This document shows positions 42,291 to 51,793 of a stretch of 64,000 nt of DNA, one piece after another. The notes below the pieces were generated by a model. The model saw only the letters and a list, made by a program, of their open reading frames with translations. It did not search any database and was not told the origin of the DNA. Location of the stretch: NCBI RefSeq assembly GCF_028769735.1, contig NC_088173.1, positions 16,928,038 through 16,992,037 on the forward strand, given 5' to 3'. Each line of letters begins with the position of its first letter. Positions within the stretch are counted from its first letter, which is position 1. Made by a program: the position numbers and the translations under genes. The DNA comes from Zonotrichia leucophrys gambelii (lineage: Eukaryota > Chordata > Aves > Passeriformes > Passerellidae).

Positions 42291-44699
42291 CCTGTGGCCA
42301 CAAACTATAAATAGATAAAGCAGACTTGTGCAACAAGTATCAGTTCTGGGAATATACACAATAAAGAAGTAACCAAGGAGTTCTTCAAAACTCTGAGACT
42401 TGAAATGTCAAAATTCTGTTGCCTCTGTTTTTTTCTAGAATTAAGCTGTTTTGAAGGTTTCATGCCTTGCTATTCCTGTAAATCTATTTCTGGAAGACCT
42501 TTGTTTTGCTGAGCACCAAATTCTCTTTGTTAAATTTATTACCTTAAAAAAATAGCTTATTGCATGCTGAAATTAAATGAAATGTTTTCTTGTGTCTTTA
42601 AAATTTTCTCTTTAGGACATGATTTTCTTACATATTTGAAATTAAAATTCTTACCTAGCTGCTAATGGTTGTAACTAAAGCTGAAGAAACCTATCATTAA
42701 ATTTGTAATTATTTTCTTTCATAAATATTTTTCGTAAAAGTGAAGTGATTTGACCATCAAAAACATTGGCCTTTTCTCATGGATGGTTCCACAACAAACA
42801 TCTCAGGCTTTAGCAGTGATCAAAAAACTAAAATTCAAAGTGAAACAAAGAAAATATTTATGCCATTATATAAGTTCATCTTTAATTCATATCATAAATA
42901 CTGTATAAAATATTGGTTCCTCAACACAAATAAAGGATGATTATAGAACAGGAGGTAAATGGTTAAAAATTGAGTATAGGCTAATTCTTCAGTCTAGAAA
43001 GGGGGTAACTAAGAACTGTTGCATGAGTGGTCTATAAATTCACAGTATTATGAACAAGACAGGCAAGATTGGATTGTCTTTCTATTCCAATACAGAAAGT
43101 TTGAGGTATCAGAGGGAAGCAGTAGGCACCAGATTCAGCAGGAGGAAGTTCTTAAATTTTTTCATAGCAAAACTGTAAACCTATTTGCATATTATGGATG
43201 CCAGAAGTTTTTATGGCTTCAAGGGAAGACTGGATAGTCGTGAAAAACAAATCCATTGATGGTTTCTAATACCCACAGACTTATCCATCTCAGGAATTCA
43301 CAAAGGCTGGACTAGTGTTGGAGGTTATCCTGTTGACTTGCCTGCTCTTACTCTTTCCTTATATTCATTGTTTGATGTACAAAAATGAACAAGATATATG
43401 TGTATTTGATCTGACTGGGTGCCACCGTTTGTACAAGAGCTAGAAATGGAATCTGAAATTTCTTACCTTCTCTTGGGTTATGTTATCAACATCCTTTCCT
43501 AAGCTCCTCTGCAAATTTTAGGTGTACTCACTGTGGGATTAGTAGCCAGAAGGGAGCATGAACCAAATAAGTGTGTCAGTGCTACACCAAATAAAGATTT
43601 CTTCTTTGGATCAAGGAATTTTCATGTCCTTGTATAATAATATGTTGAGTTAAGGGGAAGATGTATCTTCTGCTTTGCCTTTTTGTATTGTCATTTAGAA
43701 TGATGAGTCTGGCTTGACTTGTTGGCTAAGGTTCATTGTTATCCTGAATGAAAGATCAGTCATTTTATTAGGCTCTAACTTATTTTATTAGTCCCTTGGA
43801 AGCTATTAGAGCAGAACAGCCACAAATCAATGCTTTCTCTTCATAGCACGTTTTTCAGCTTCTCTCTGTCACATGCTAAAGTGAAAGTATCAGTCAGGGA
43901 ATATAGTCCAAATGCATATAATTCACCATAAAAGATTAAGGACTTGTAATTTTTCCCCCTGCCATTTGTTTTTCTTAGCGATTAGCTTTTGGATCTGTTT
44001 GTTTCTTTGTTTACCTTAAGTGATATTAAACACAGTTCTTTCTTTGGTAGACCTATTGTAAAATGAAATTTGATTTTATTCAGTAGTGAAAGGTATATCT
44101 AAACTTATGTCTTAAAGGCAGGAGGAGCAAATATATTGATTAAAAGCAGATAAACAATTGCTTTGAACTGGGTAAACTGTGTGACTTACAAAGAAATTTG
44201 CACATGGTAATTTTCTACCTTTTTAATGAGATATTACACTGCTTTTAAAATAAATTTGCAGGGAGAATAAATCCTTGATATTTCATCACAAGTAGTGGTT
44301 AACTGTTGGCAGTACAAAAGCCCTATAGTAATCATACTTTTGAAAGACCAAAAACCAGAAAGAAGAATATGTAAGTAGAAATAAAGGCTGTAGTGCCTAC
44401 ATCCTTAAAACAATACATATTGAAATGGAAGTAAAACCTATTTTTTTATTTTTATGATTAAAAATTATAAGAACTTAAAAAAATCTAGCAGTGTGCCCTA
44501 CTCAATTGTACTTTTGAAAGTTTATTTAACACATTTGGGCTCTTAGTGCTTGTAGTGCTGTGAAGTGTCTCAGGCCGGCCTGGAGTCTGTCCTTCTGTGA
44601 TAAATGTGCCAGGCAGATGCTGCAGTGGAGTGAAGTGTGTTAGATTCTGCTTAATCATGCTTATGGATTCTGTCTATATTTTTATTAGTATGCTGGATT

Positions 44700-44728
44700 T
44701 TAAATGTCATCCAGCATAAAAAATCAAT
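44700..44728 (+). repeat. Dispersed direct repeat, copy 2
   Basis: Partner of 41371-41397, 3.3 kb away on the same strand, sharing TTAAATGTCAT-CAGCATAA and the following A-run plus TCAAT. Confidence 0.7.
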
Positions 44729-44974
44729 CCCAATCTGAGAGCTTTTTATGTGGGTGGCAAGAGATAAAGGCAGTTTTAACTTTTTGCATTGTGTTCTGAG
44801 TGCAAATAGCACAACTCACAAGCCACCCTGTATCTTTTATCTCTGTCAATGCAGCTACTGGCTATAATTTAGAAGAAGCAGACCCTTGTAGAGAAAGTAG
44901 GGCATGATGAGGGCATAAACTAAATCTGAAACACTCTCTAAATGCCTAAAATAAAAGCCAAAGTACCTAGATCT

Positions 44975-45300
44975 AACAATGCCGTTCAGAAACGCCCTTA
45001 TCAAAGTCCCTGAGGGCATCAACAGCCCTGACTGTCCCTGCCTGGCCCCTCCTAGAGCCTCCCCTCACCCTTCCCATGGTCCAGGACCCATTTCAGTGAA
45101 GCCAGAGGGGTTCAGACCCTCACCTCAGACTCTCCTGGCCATGGGGTTGGGGCTGCTCTGGGCTGCCCACACTCCACACCATGCCTTGACACTTGGGGAA
45201 AGATTAATTAATGAAGAACTTGCAATAGGCAGCAAAGTTTGCTTAGAGAGTTCAGCCCTTAGGGATTCAGCCAAGAGCAACAGCTCTGTGGAGTAAAAGA
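44975..45300. other. GC-rich block with a 105-codon open frame, unassigned
   Basis: This block has many C-runs in a very AT-rich intron. The + strand is open from 44979 to 45296 and would give a proline- and leucine-rich 105-residue product with no recognised domain. There is no convincing acceptor/donor pair. It could be an unrecognised old retroelement fragment or a regulatory island; I do not call it a gene. Confidence 0.35.
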
Positions 45301-47206
45301 GGTGATCTGAGGGCTGGTGCTGCAGACTGGTCCCTCATTCCAGCTCCCTGGATTGCTGTCTTGAATTCAAGGAGTCTATAACAGCTGCATATCGTATCTG
45401 CTGTGGAAATATTGACAAGTAGTAAATATTTGTAATTTAAAAGCTATAAGCAAGTTTTGTAGCTGCCTTTTAAATTCTATAAATGCCAGTCAGTTACATC
45501 AATTTTCTAAAATTTATGATTTTCTTTCCAAGTTACAACACAGAATGATCATGGTCAATAATTCCAAAGTTATGGAGGCAACCTAGAGAGATGATGGGTA
45601 GAGAGAGTGCTTTTTCACTTGCTTGTTTTTAGGGGCAAAATACAACCCAAAATTCAGCCCGTAATAAGATGCAAAATCCAAAAATTTCTACAAAAAGCCA
45701 ACATTTTTTTTAAAAGGATTTTGTCTCAAAGCAGTGGATTAAAGTCTGATTTTAGTTCCTTCAGGGGAGAAAGGTAAAACAGTTACTCTAAAGACTTGAA
45801 AGGTAATATAAATCAAATGTGTTCAAATTCACGAGAACAAATGCTCTATAGACAGGTATTCCTTATGGAGAGAATGTGTCTGCAAAAATCAGACAGCTGA
45901 ATCTTTCTTTAGACAGTAATTTTTAAATCCATAAACTTCTATGAATTGGATGGCTATAAAGACTTTTGGAATTATCAATGTGTGTCCTTTTCATTGAGAC
46001 TAATCTGTAATTATATTGCTTTCTGAATGACTTCTGGGATGCTTCATTCCCTCCAGTTCCAGACTTTTTCACTATCAACTGTTTCACTGTTCTAATGGTA
46101 GCTGTTTCCCTCCACCCACTCCCCAACCAAGTGAAGGAGTGCTTGTTTAGGAATTTGCAGAAATCATAGGCCTTTTTTTGGGATGTAGATTCTTTCAGTG
46201 GCTGCAGAGAAGCTATTTTACTTCCTTGTGATCCAAAGGAAGCCTAAGAAAATACATATGATGCTTTAAATTATTCTGAAAACTGCTTTTATAATATTTA
46301 ACTGCAAGAGGTGAATGGTTTATGTTGCTGACTTTGTCAGTTTATCAGCTCTGTAGGTTTCACTAAAACTGAGCCATCTGCTTGAGGTGAATGTGGTTTT
46401 CAGTCGTTCTCCTAATAACTTCATAAAATGTAGTGAACACTATCTGCAAAGCACCAGGTATAACTTGATTTTCGTACTTAATCACTGATTTTGAGGACAT
46501 TACAAAGTCAGCAGAAAGAGACGTATGCTTATCAAGCATGTATCACATGAGCTGGATTTTATATTTTTCTGGTGTTTGGAACAAATTCCAAAAGAAGATT
46601 TTAGAAAATCAGCAGCACAAGGTATGTTTTGTGTATTTCCCAACAGCATCCTTTTCTCTTTAGTGCGCAAAGCCAGTTAGTGCCATCTGTCACATGTTTG
46701 TGATATATAGGCCACGGAACAAGGGAATCATGCTCCTAGAGTGGAAAATGAAGCAATCTCCCTGATAGTAGCGTTAAACCCATTTTCTTACTACTGTGAA
46801 AGCTAATTCATGTTGTTGTAAATTCACTTCCTTTAAAAGTGTGAAACCAAATAGTAAACGAAATGAAGTTGCAATCTGTAATTCTGTTGTCACTGTGTTC
46901 TCTACAGGAAGTTGCATAGACACTGTATTGATGCCACCTTCCTAGGTCTAAAAATTTCCTTCTTCTCAGGGTGTGAAACCTGTGTTTCAGCTACTGCTGT
47001 GGCCAAGTTTGATGCTTGATGGTGACTTTTCTGTTAGAGTATTGTCAGGGTTTATTAGATATTATTGCCTTGTAATATACATATGCATGTACAACTGTTT
47101 TCTTTTGAGTAAAACAAAGAAAAAAGGTGTAGAATCTTTTATATCTCCCCTCTTAGGGATAAAACCAATGTTTTGAGAGGTAGATAAATGTTATGATTTG
47201 CTCTCA

Positions 47207-47223
47207 TTTTTTTTTTTTTTTTT
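47207..47223. repeat. T17 homopolymer
   Basis: An uninterrupted T run in intron 2, 1.4 kb left of the retroelement. Confidence 0.9.
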
Positions 47224-48621
47224 GGTTGACTTTGCTGCTGTCACAAGTTAAATGCTGGTAGCACTAAAATATTGCTGTTTTCATCAATCTTTCTACACCT
47301 ATACTAGTGGAATGCTGTGAAGTTGTTACAATACGTCCTGTAGTAAAGGACAGCTAATATTAAATTTGATATTTACAAACATTTGCATTAGACTGTGTGA
47401 TAATTCTGTTTAAGGCATCAACTTAATACACAATAGCAGTAATCTGGTTTTCCCTATACATTTTTGATCTCTTACAAAAGCGTTCTTTAACTTTGAACAT
47501 ACATTATGTTTTAAATACTATTTGCTTTATGGAAAGCAAAACATATAAGGCTCTGTATCAAATAATTGCTTACATAGGCAGGCCTGTTTGGAATAGCATG
47601 TTTGGAAACACCAACAGAGATTGTGTAGAAGAATGTAGTTTTCTCTGCATGGAATATCCAACCTTGACCCACGTATCTTCTTTGGGAATTATAATTTGGC
47701 AGGAACCACCAGAGAGAGCACAATGTTATTGAAGATTCAGGTTATTTAAGGAGAACAGTTTTTATTTCATTGGAATAATTGAGTCACATATAAATAGCAG
47801 AACTGGACAAACACAGCATATTAAATATTAGATCCAGAACATAGAATTTTAGATCTGGTGTCATTGGCAGATGCATCAAATCCCACAAAAAAAATATTAT
47901 AGCACCTGAGAACATGACCTTTACAAGATTATACAGCACTGAAAAGTCACATTTACCACCTACTCAGCTATATTATGTAGTCCAGTCTTTTTTATTCTGT
48001 TAAAGGCAATACCAACGAGAACTTATGTAAGTAAAATTTAGGATTAGGCAATTACTTGCAAAGACATAGTCCTCACTTTATGAAATTGAATACGGAAATT
48101 CACCCCATGAGAATACCAGTGGAATAATCTGGAAAATTCATAGGAGTGCATGTGAATACCAGCAGAGTGATCTTACATAAAGAATTTATTGGTCTTCTTC
48201 TGTGCAAATAGAGTCTCCTACTTTTCAGCAGACATCTGTATTATTTAGTACTGTGTTAAGTAGCTCTCCTTCCTGGTTGACTGGAATCTTAGATTAGCTA
48301 TAATAACTTAATGTCTTGTGATTTTCCCTTTCTCAATAGGTGGTTCATCTCCACAGGAATATCTTTTTCTTTTTAAGCCGCCTTTATTTCTCTTTAGTCT
48401 TAGTTCACATTATAAACAGATAAAATGGAAAGCGTATCTTTATATGTAATATCCATATTGCTAAATATGCTTTATGCAGCATGTAAAACAAGCTCTCTGT
48501 TCCACAGGATATCTGAAAAGGGTAAATTCACTATTGTGATCCCAATCTAGACATACAGTAACAAGCTGTCAGTCTTACACTGTCAGTATGTACTTCGCAT
48601 GTCTCCAAGTTTGTAGTTGTA

Positions 48622-48625
48622 CTAA
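48622..48625. repeat. Target-site duplication, left copy
   Basis: CTAA immediately precedes the left LTR and matches CTAA immediately after the right LTR at 51790-51793. A 4-bp duplication fits gammaretrovirus-like (ERV1) integration better than the 5-6 bp typical of ERVL/ERVK. Confidence 0.85.
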
Positions 48626-48739
48626 TGTCTGGGTTTATCTTCTGTTGTTTGAGGGGCCTGGGAAGGCCTTGGGTGACCTTGGGGCACCCCACGTATCGAA
48701 AGACGAGAAGAGGCTTCAGTTCTTCTTTCTGGTTTTATG

Positions 48740-48745
48740 TTTATT
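48740..48745 (-). terminator. Polyadenylation signal of the 3' LTR
   Basis: AATAAA on the - strand, about 100 bp after the TATA box of the same LTR. This is the expected position of the retroelement transcript end. The same hexamer is at 51293-51298 in the 5' LTR. Confidence 0.7.
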
Positions 48746-48842
48746 AATTGTTTATCTAAAAGATGTTCTTTCAGCTCAACAGAGATCCGCACAGCAGTCA
48801 GCCATGGGCACACTGTGTCTGCCCTCCGGGCAGCCACGTATC

Positions 48843-48848
48843 TTTATA
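48843..48848 (-). promoter_or_regulatory. TATA box of the 3' LTR
   Basis: GGGTATAAAGATACG on the - strand. Identical in the partner LTR. Confidence 0.65.
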
Positions 48849-49238
48849 CCCTTTGCTACGTGTACAATATTTATCATTTTTCCCCAATACCATCTATTCT
48901 TATAACTCGGTGTACTCTTAGTAATAACCAATAGAAAGGTGCCACCGTGGCCAAAGAAGATGGAGGAGAGGAGGAAGAAGGAGGAGGACAGGACACACCC
49001 CAATTCCTCCATCTTACTCCTCTAAACCCCCCTGTACATAAATCTTAAACCTTGTGTCTCACCCTCTAATTAGCTAATCCCTTCACCATTCACCCGGTGA
49101 AGCCCTCATCCTTGTCGTCTCCTGTGCAGGGTTAAAGTCCAGCTACCAGACACTTCTGGCAACATTCCAGGACTCCCGAGACCCCCAAGCTGGTCTCGGA
49201 GGCTCAGCATCTCAGGGCTGAGATTTTGAGATCCGACA

Positions 49239-49254
49239 TCTCCCCCTTCTGTTT
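49239..49254 (-). other. Polypurine tract
   Basis: AAACAGAAGGGGGAGA on the - strand directly abuts the TGTC start of the 3' LTR. This is the standard primer site for retroviral plus-strand DNA synthesis. It confirms the orientation and the exact LTR edge. Confidence 0.9.
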
Positions 49255-49367
49255 GCCCCAAGAAAACCTCTTTTACAATCCAATTCATGGCATCTGGGAC
49301 GACATGGATGAGGACTAGGAGAATTATTACAACATAAAATCCTAAACTATTAAAACATAAAATCCTA

Positions 49368-49502
49368 CCCTTAAAATTCTTCTCCAAATGGGAGAAATGT
49401 CAAAGAAATCTGCCCTTAAAATTCCTCTCCAAATGGGAGAAATGTCAAAGAAATCTGCCCTTAAAATTCCTCTCCAAATGGGAGAAGTGTCAAAGAAATC
49501 TA
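49368..49502. repeat. Three tandem copies of a 45-bp unit
   Basis: Copies start at 49368, 49413 and 49458. Each contains CTCCAAATGGGAGAA and GTCAAAGAAATCT and differs by one or two bases. They lie about 130 bp inside the element from the polypurine tract. The 45-bp period is a multiple of three, but no long frame runs through them. Confidence 0.95.
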
Positions 49503-49879
49503 CCAGCTGATCAATTTATGATCCTTTGTCAGTTTCCCCTGTAATAGGTAAATTTACTCTATTGCCTATTGCAATTCAAGACTTTAAGGAGAAAACCTCC
49601 TAGTCTTTCGTTCTTATACAGAAATATTCAAGACCCCAAAGAGAAAAACCCCCCAGAGTCTTTCGTTTCTCTTGTTTCTCTTCTGAGTTGTCCTTTGCAG
49701 TCTGAGTCCCGACTTTTGTCTGAGTATTCGTTTCTTCTTATATCTTGTTGAGGAAAATCGCTGGATAGTTGCAGACTAGTTACGAAATGATGTTGTAGCT
49801 CTGCTGAACCGATCTGGCATGTCGTGCACTCAGGGGTTACCTAGTTTTTGATTCAACTGACAATAGGGTTAGAAAACAC

Positions 49880-50730
49880 ACAAGCCTCCCCAGGAGGGGA
49901 GAGGCTTGGGACCCCGAGGGTTTTTACCAAAGGCACCAAGTCTGGAGAGGGCCCCTCCTCGCCTGAGACGTCACCGGGGGTCTGGCCCGCCCCCGCCCGC
50001 GCTCGGCGCATGCGTGCTTTCCGAGCTGCTCTGTGTCTCTCCGAGGTAATTTTTTTTCTCTCCCTTTTTCTTCCGCCTCTGAATTTTCCCCCCTCGGTCT
50101 GCCCCTGACTGTCTCCTCCTCCTCCGACGCTGTGTGTGTGTGTGGCCTTTCGTCAGCGTGTGTGGCCGCTCCCGCCGGCACCCGCGCCCGCCGCGACTCG
50201 CTCCGGGTTTTTTTTTGCGTCACAACCGCGCGCTCCCTGTGTCTCACCGCAGCTTTCTGGGATTGCGCAATTTCCCCCATGCCGCTGCATGGGTCAGACG
50301 CCCCGGCTTTGGTTTGTGGCTTCTCCCCCCCGGGTTTTTTGCGAGTTTTGCCCGCCGCGGGCGTTTCTGCTACCTTGCCGGCCCCCGGGGCCGCTGCACC
50401 CCCCGGCTCTGAGCTTAGCAAAGCCGTATCTGAACACGCGTCTTTTGTTTTTTCTTCAGCCGCGCTCCCCGCCTGCTCCGGGCATTTCCCCCTGGCTTCT
50501 TAAGGCCAGAGCTAATCTTTTCCTGGAGCCTTGCTCCCCCCTCTCTTTCAGAGAGTCCCCCCCCCGGACGTCTGGTGCGTCTCGGGGGTCTACCTTCCTG
50601 GCCTTTTAAGGCCAGAGCTAATTTTTTCCGGAGTCTTGCATTGCTCCCCCCTCTTTTGAGGGCCCCCCCCCGGACGTCTGGTGCGTCTCGGGGGTCTACT
50701 TTCCTGGCCTTTTAAGGCCAGAGCTAATTA
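49880..50730. other. CpG-rich interior of the retroelement
   Basis: A GC- and CpG-rich stretch stands out against the AT-rich intron. Open frames of 150-165 codons occur on both strands at once (for example 49924-50421 on - and 50136-50609 on +). That is what high GC produces, and none shows a gag-like zinc knuckle or other domain. It may act as the element's leader or packaging region, or as a CpG island. Confidence 0.7.
50495..50730. repeat. 106-bp tandem repeat, just over two copies
   Basis: AAGGCCAGAGCTAAT recurs with its GGCCAG at 50504, 50610 and 50716, exactly 106 bp apart. The shared unit also contains GGACGTCTGGTGCGTCTCGG and a C-run. The last copy is partial. The near identity of the units suggests recent amplification within the retroelement family. 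Confidence 0.93.
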
Positions 50731-51067
50731 ATTTTTTGTATGTTTGTGTCACACCTTATAAGGTGGACAAAATTTCCCGTTGTTCCTGGGAAGGTGTGCC
50801 TCCCATGTTCTTATTTTCAGGCTTTCTTACCAAATCTGTCGTCCAGAGCAGTCTGGACGTCTCGGTCTGTCCAGCAGATTACGAGAGGTGGACCCAGGGC
50901 GCCTTCTGGTTCCAGTCCGGGCTGTTCTGCTACGATTGTCTTCGGCAGAAACTGAGAGGTGGAATTCTCAGTGACTGCTGGTTTTTTTTGCAGTCTCTGC
51001 TGGCTTTTTTTTTTTCTCTTCTTCTCTCTTTTTTTCTTCAGGGCTTTGAAGGTGGTGGTGCCCCCCT

Positions 51068-51108
51068 CCGAAAGGTTGTGGTGGTCAGAGCTCACCCAGT
51101 GGAAGCCA
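51068..51108 (+). repeat. tRNA-Asn 3'-half-like segment, distal copy
   Basis: 41 nt reading CCGAAAGGTT ... GGTGG ... GAGCTCACCCAG ... GCCA on +. By hand alignment it matches about 34 of 38 positions of vertebrate tRNA-Asn(GUU) from nucleotide 39 to the 3' CCA, with a 2-nt insertion between variable loop and T stem and one extra base in the acceptor strand. It lies exactly 60 bp from the proximal copy and shares the 2-nt insertion with it. On the retroelement strand it reads TGGCTTCC, a second, outlying primer-binding-like site. Confidence 0.8.
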
Positions 51109-51127
51109 AATGTCCGGTTAATCTTCC

Positions 51128-51168
51128 CCGAAAGGTTTTGGTGGTTCGTGGTCCGTCCAGGGACGCCA
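51128..51168 (+). repeat. tRNA-Asn 3'-half-like segment, proximal copy containing the PBS
   Basis: 41 nt reading CCGAAAGGTT, TTGGTGGTTCG and CCAGGGACGCCA on +. It matches about 34 of 38 positions of tRNA-Asn(GUU) from nucleotide 39 to CCA. The anticodon-stem 3' strand, variable loop, T stem and acceptor strand are all represented. This is about twice the length needed for a primer-binding site. Identification uses the tRNA sequence from memory. Confidence 0.82.
51151..51168 (-). other. Primer-binding site for tRNA-Asn
   Basis: On the - strand, TGGCGTCCCTGG begins immediately after the 5' LTR. Its first 12 bases are the exact complement of the tRNA-Asn 3' end and about 15 of 18 match overall. 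The position right after U5 is where a retroviral primer-binding site should be. Confidence 0.82.
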
Positions 51169-51292
51169 AGTCTGGGTTTATCTCGGCTGTTTGAGGGGCC
51201 TGGAGAGCCCGGAGGTGGCCCGGAGTTGGCCTTGGGACAGCCCGGGTATGCAAGGACGAGAAGAGGCTTCAGTTCTTCTTTCTGGTTTTATG

Positions 51293-51298
51293 TTTATT
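51293..51298 (-). terminator. Polyadenylation signal of the 5' LTR
   Basis: AATAAA on the - strand, the counterpart of 48740-48745. Confidence 0.6.
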
Positions 51299-51394
51299 AA
51301 TTGCTTATCTAAAAGATGTTCTTCCAGCCAGCAGAGATCCGCACAGCAGTCAGCCATGGGCACACTGCGCCTGCCCTCTGGGCAGCCACGTATC

Positions 51395-51400
51395 TTTATA
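51395..51400 (-). promoter_or_regulatory. TATA box of the 5' LTR, antisense promoter candidate
   Basis: TATAAA within GGGTATAAAGATACG on the - strand of the 5' LTR. If active, it would drive transcription through the element and then antisense across the rest of intron 2 toward exon 2. Confidence 0.6.
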
Positions 51401-51789
51401 CCCTTTGCTACGTGTACAATATTTATCATTTTTCCCCAATACCATCTATTGTTATAACTCGGTGTACTCTTAGTAATAACCAATAGAAAGGTGCCACCGT
51501 GGCCAAAGAAGATGGAGGAGAGGAGGAAGAAGGAGGAGGACAGGACACACCCCAATTCCTCCATCTTACTCCTCTAAACCCCCTGTACATAAATCTTAAA
51601 CCTTGTGTCTCACCCTCTAATTAGCTAATCCCTTCACCATTCACCCAGTGAAGCCCTCATCCTTGTCGTCTCCTGTGCAGGGTTAAAGTCCAGCTACCAG
51701 ACACTTCTGGCAACATTCCAGGACTCCCGAGACCCCCAAGCTGGTCTCGGAGGCTCAGCATCTCAGGGCTGAGATTTTGAGATCCGACA

Positions 51790-51793
51790 CTAA
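51790..51793. repeat. Target-site duplication, right copy
   Basis: CTAA follows the GACA end of the right LTR and matches 48622-48625. Confidence 0.85.

Larger units (their letters stand above)
48626..49238 (-). repeat. 3' LTR of the retroelement
   Basis: 613 bp, starting TGTC and ending GACA on either strand. It is nearly identical to the right LTR over U3 and R, with about ten small differences seen by eye (for example one base around 48900 and one fewer C run at 49026-49032). It diverges in the first 75 bp on + (U5), where the right copy has extra and substituted bases. The last base on the - strand is A, against T in the right copy. Confidence 0.93.
48626..51789 (-). mobile_element. Non-autonomous endogenous retrovirus, antisense to GPM6A
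   Basis: A complete two-LTR element of 3164 bp on the - strand. The 5' LTR is the right copy (51169-51789) and the 3' LTR the left copy (48626-49238). The order TATA box then AATAAA in each LTR, the primer-binding region beside the right LTR, the polypurine tract beside the left LTR and the flanking CTAA duplication all agree on this orientation. The interior is only 1930 bp and shows no recognisable gag, protease, polymerase or envelope motif. It consists of a tRNA-Asn-like leader, purine-rich tracts, a CpG-rich region and two tandem-repeat blocks. It therefore needed proteins from a related element to move. The many surviving CpG sites and the close U3/R match suggest a fairly recent insertion. 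The family was not identified. Confidence 0.9.
51169..51789 (-). repeat. 5' LTR of the retroelement
   Basis: 621 bp with the same TATA (51395-51400) and AATAAA (51293-51298) layout on the - strand as the left copy. The part 51169-51262 (U5) carries substitutions and net extra bases relative to 48626-48702. The base next to the primer-binding site is T on the - strand instead of the A of the canonical CA end. Confidence 0.93.

Noticed and set aside
49924..50609. Open frames of 156-165 codons on both strands inside the retroelement
   Set aside because: They overlap each other in a GC-rich region, have low-complexity charged or proline-rich products and show no gag, protease or nucleocapsid motif. 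Lack of stops is explained by composition.
50881..50901. Possible third tRNA-Asn-like segment (GGTGGACCCAGGGCGCC)
   Set aside because: Only the T-stem and acceptor parts fit, and the T loop would have to be deleted. Too short to separate from chance.
48776..51564. A similar - strand open frame beginning MEELGCVL in both LTRs (48776-49012 and 51178-51564)
   Set aside because: The frame runs through the U3 promoter and TATA box and is duplicated only because the LTRs are duplicated. No protein family recognised.
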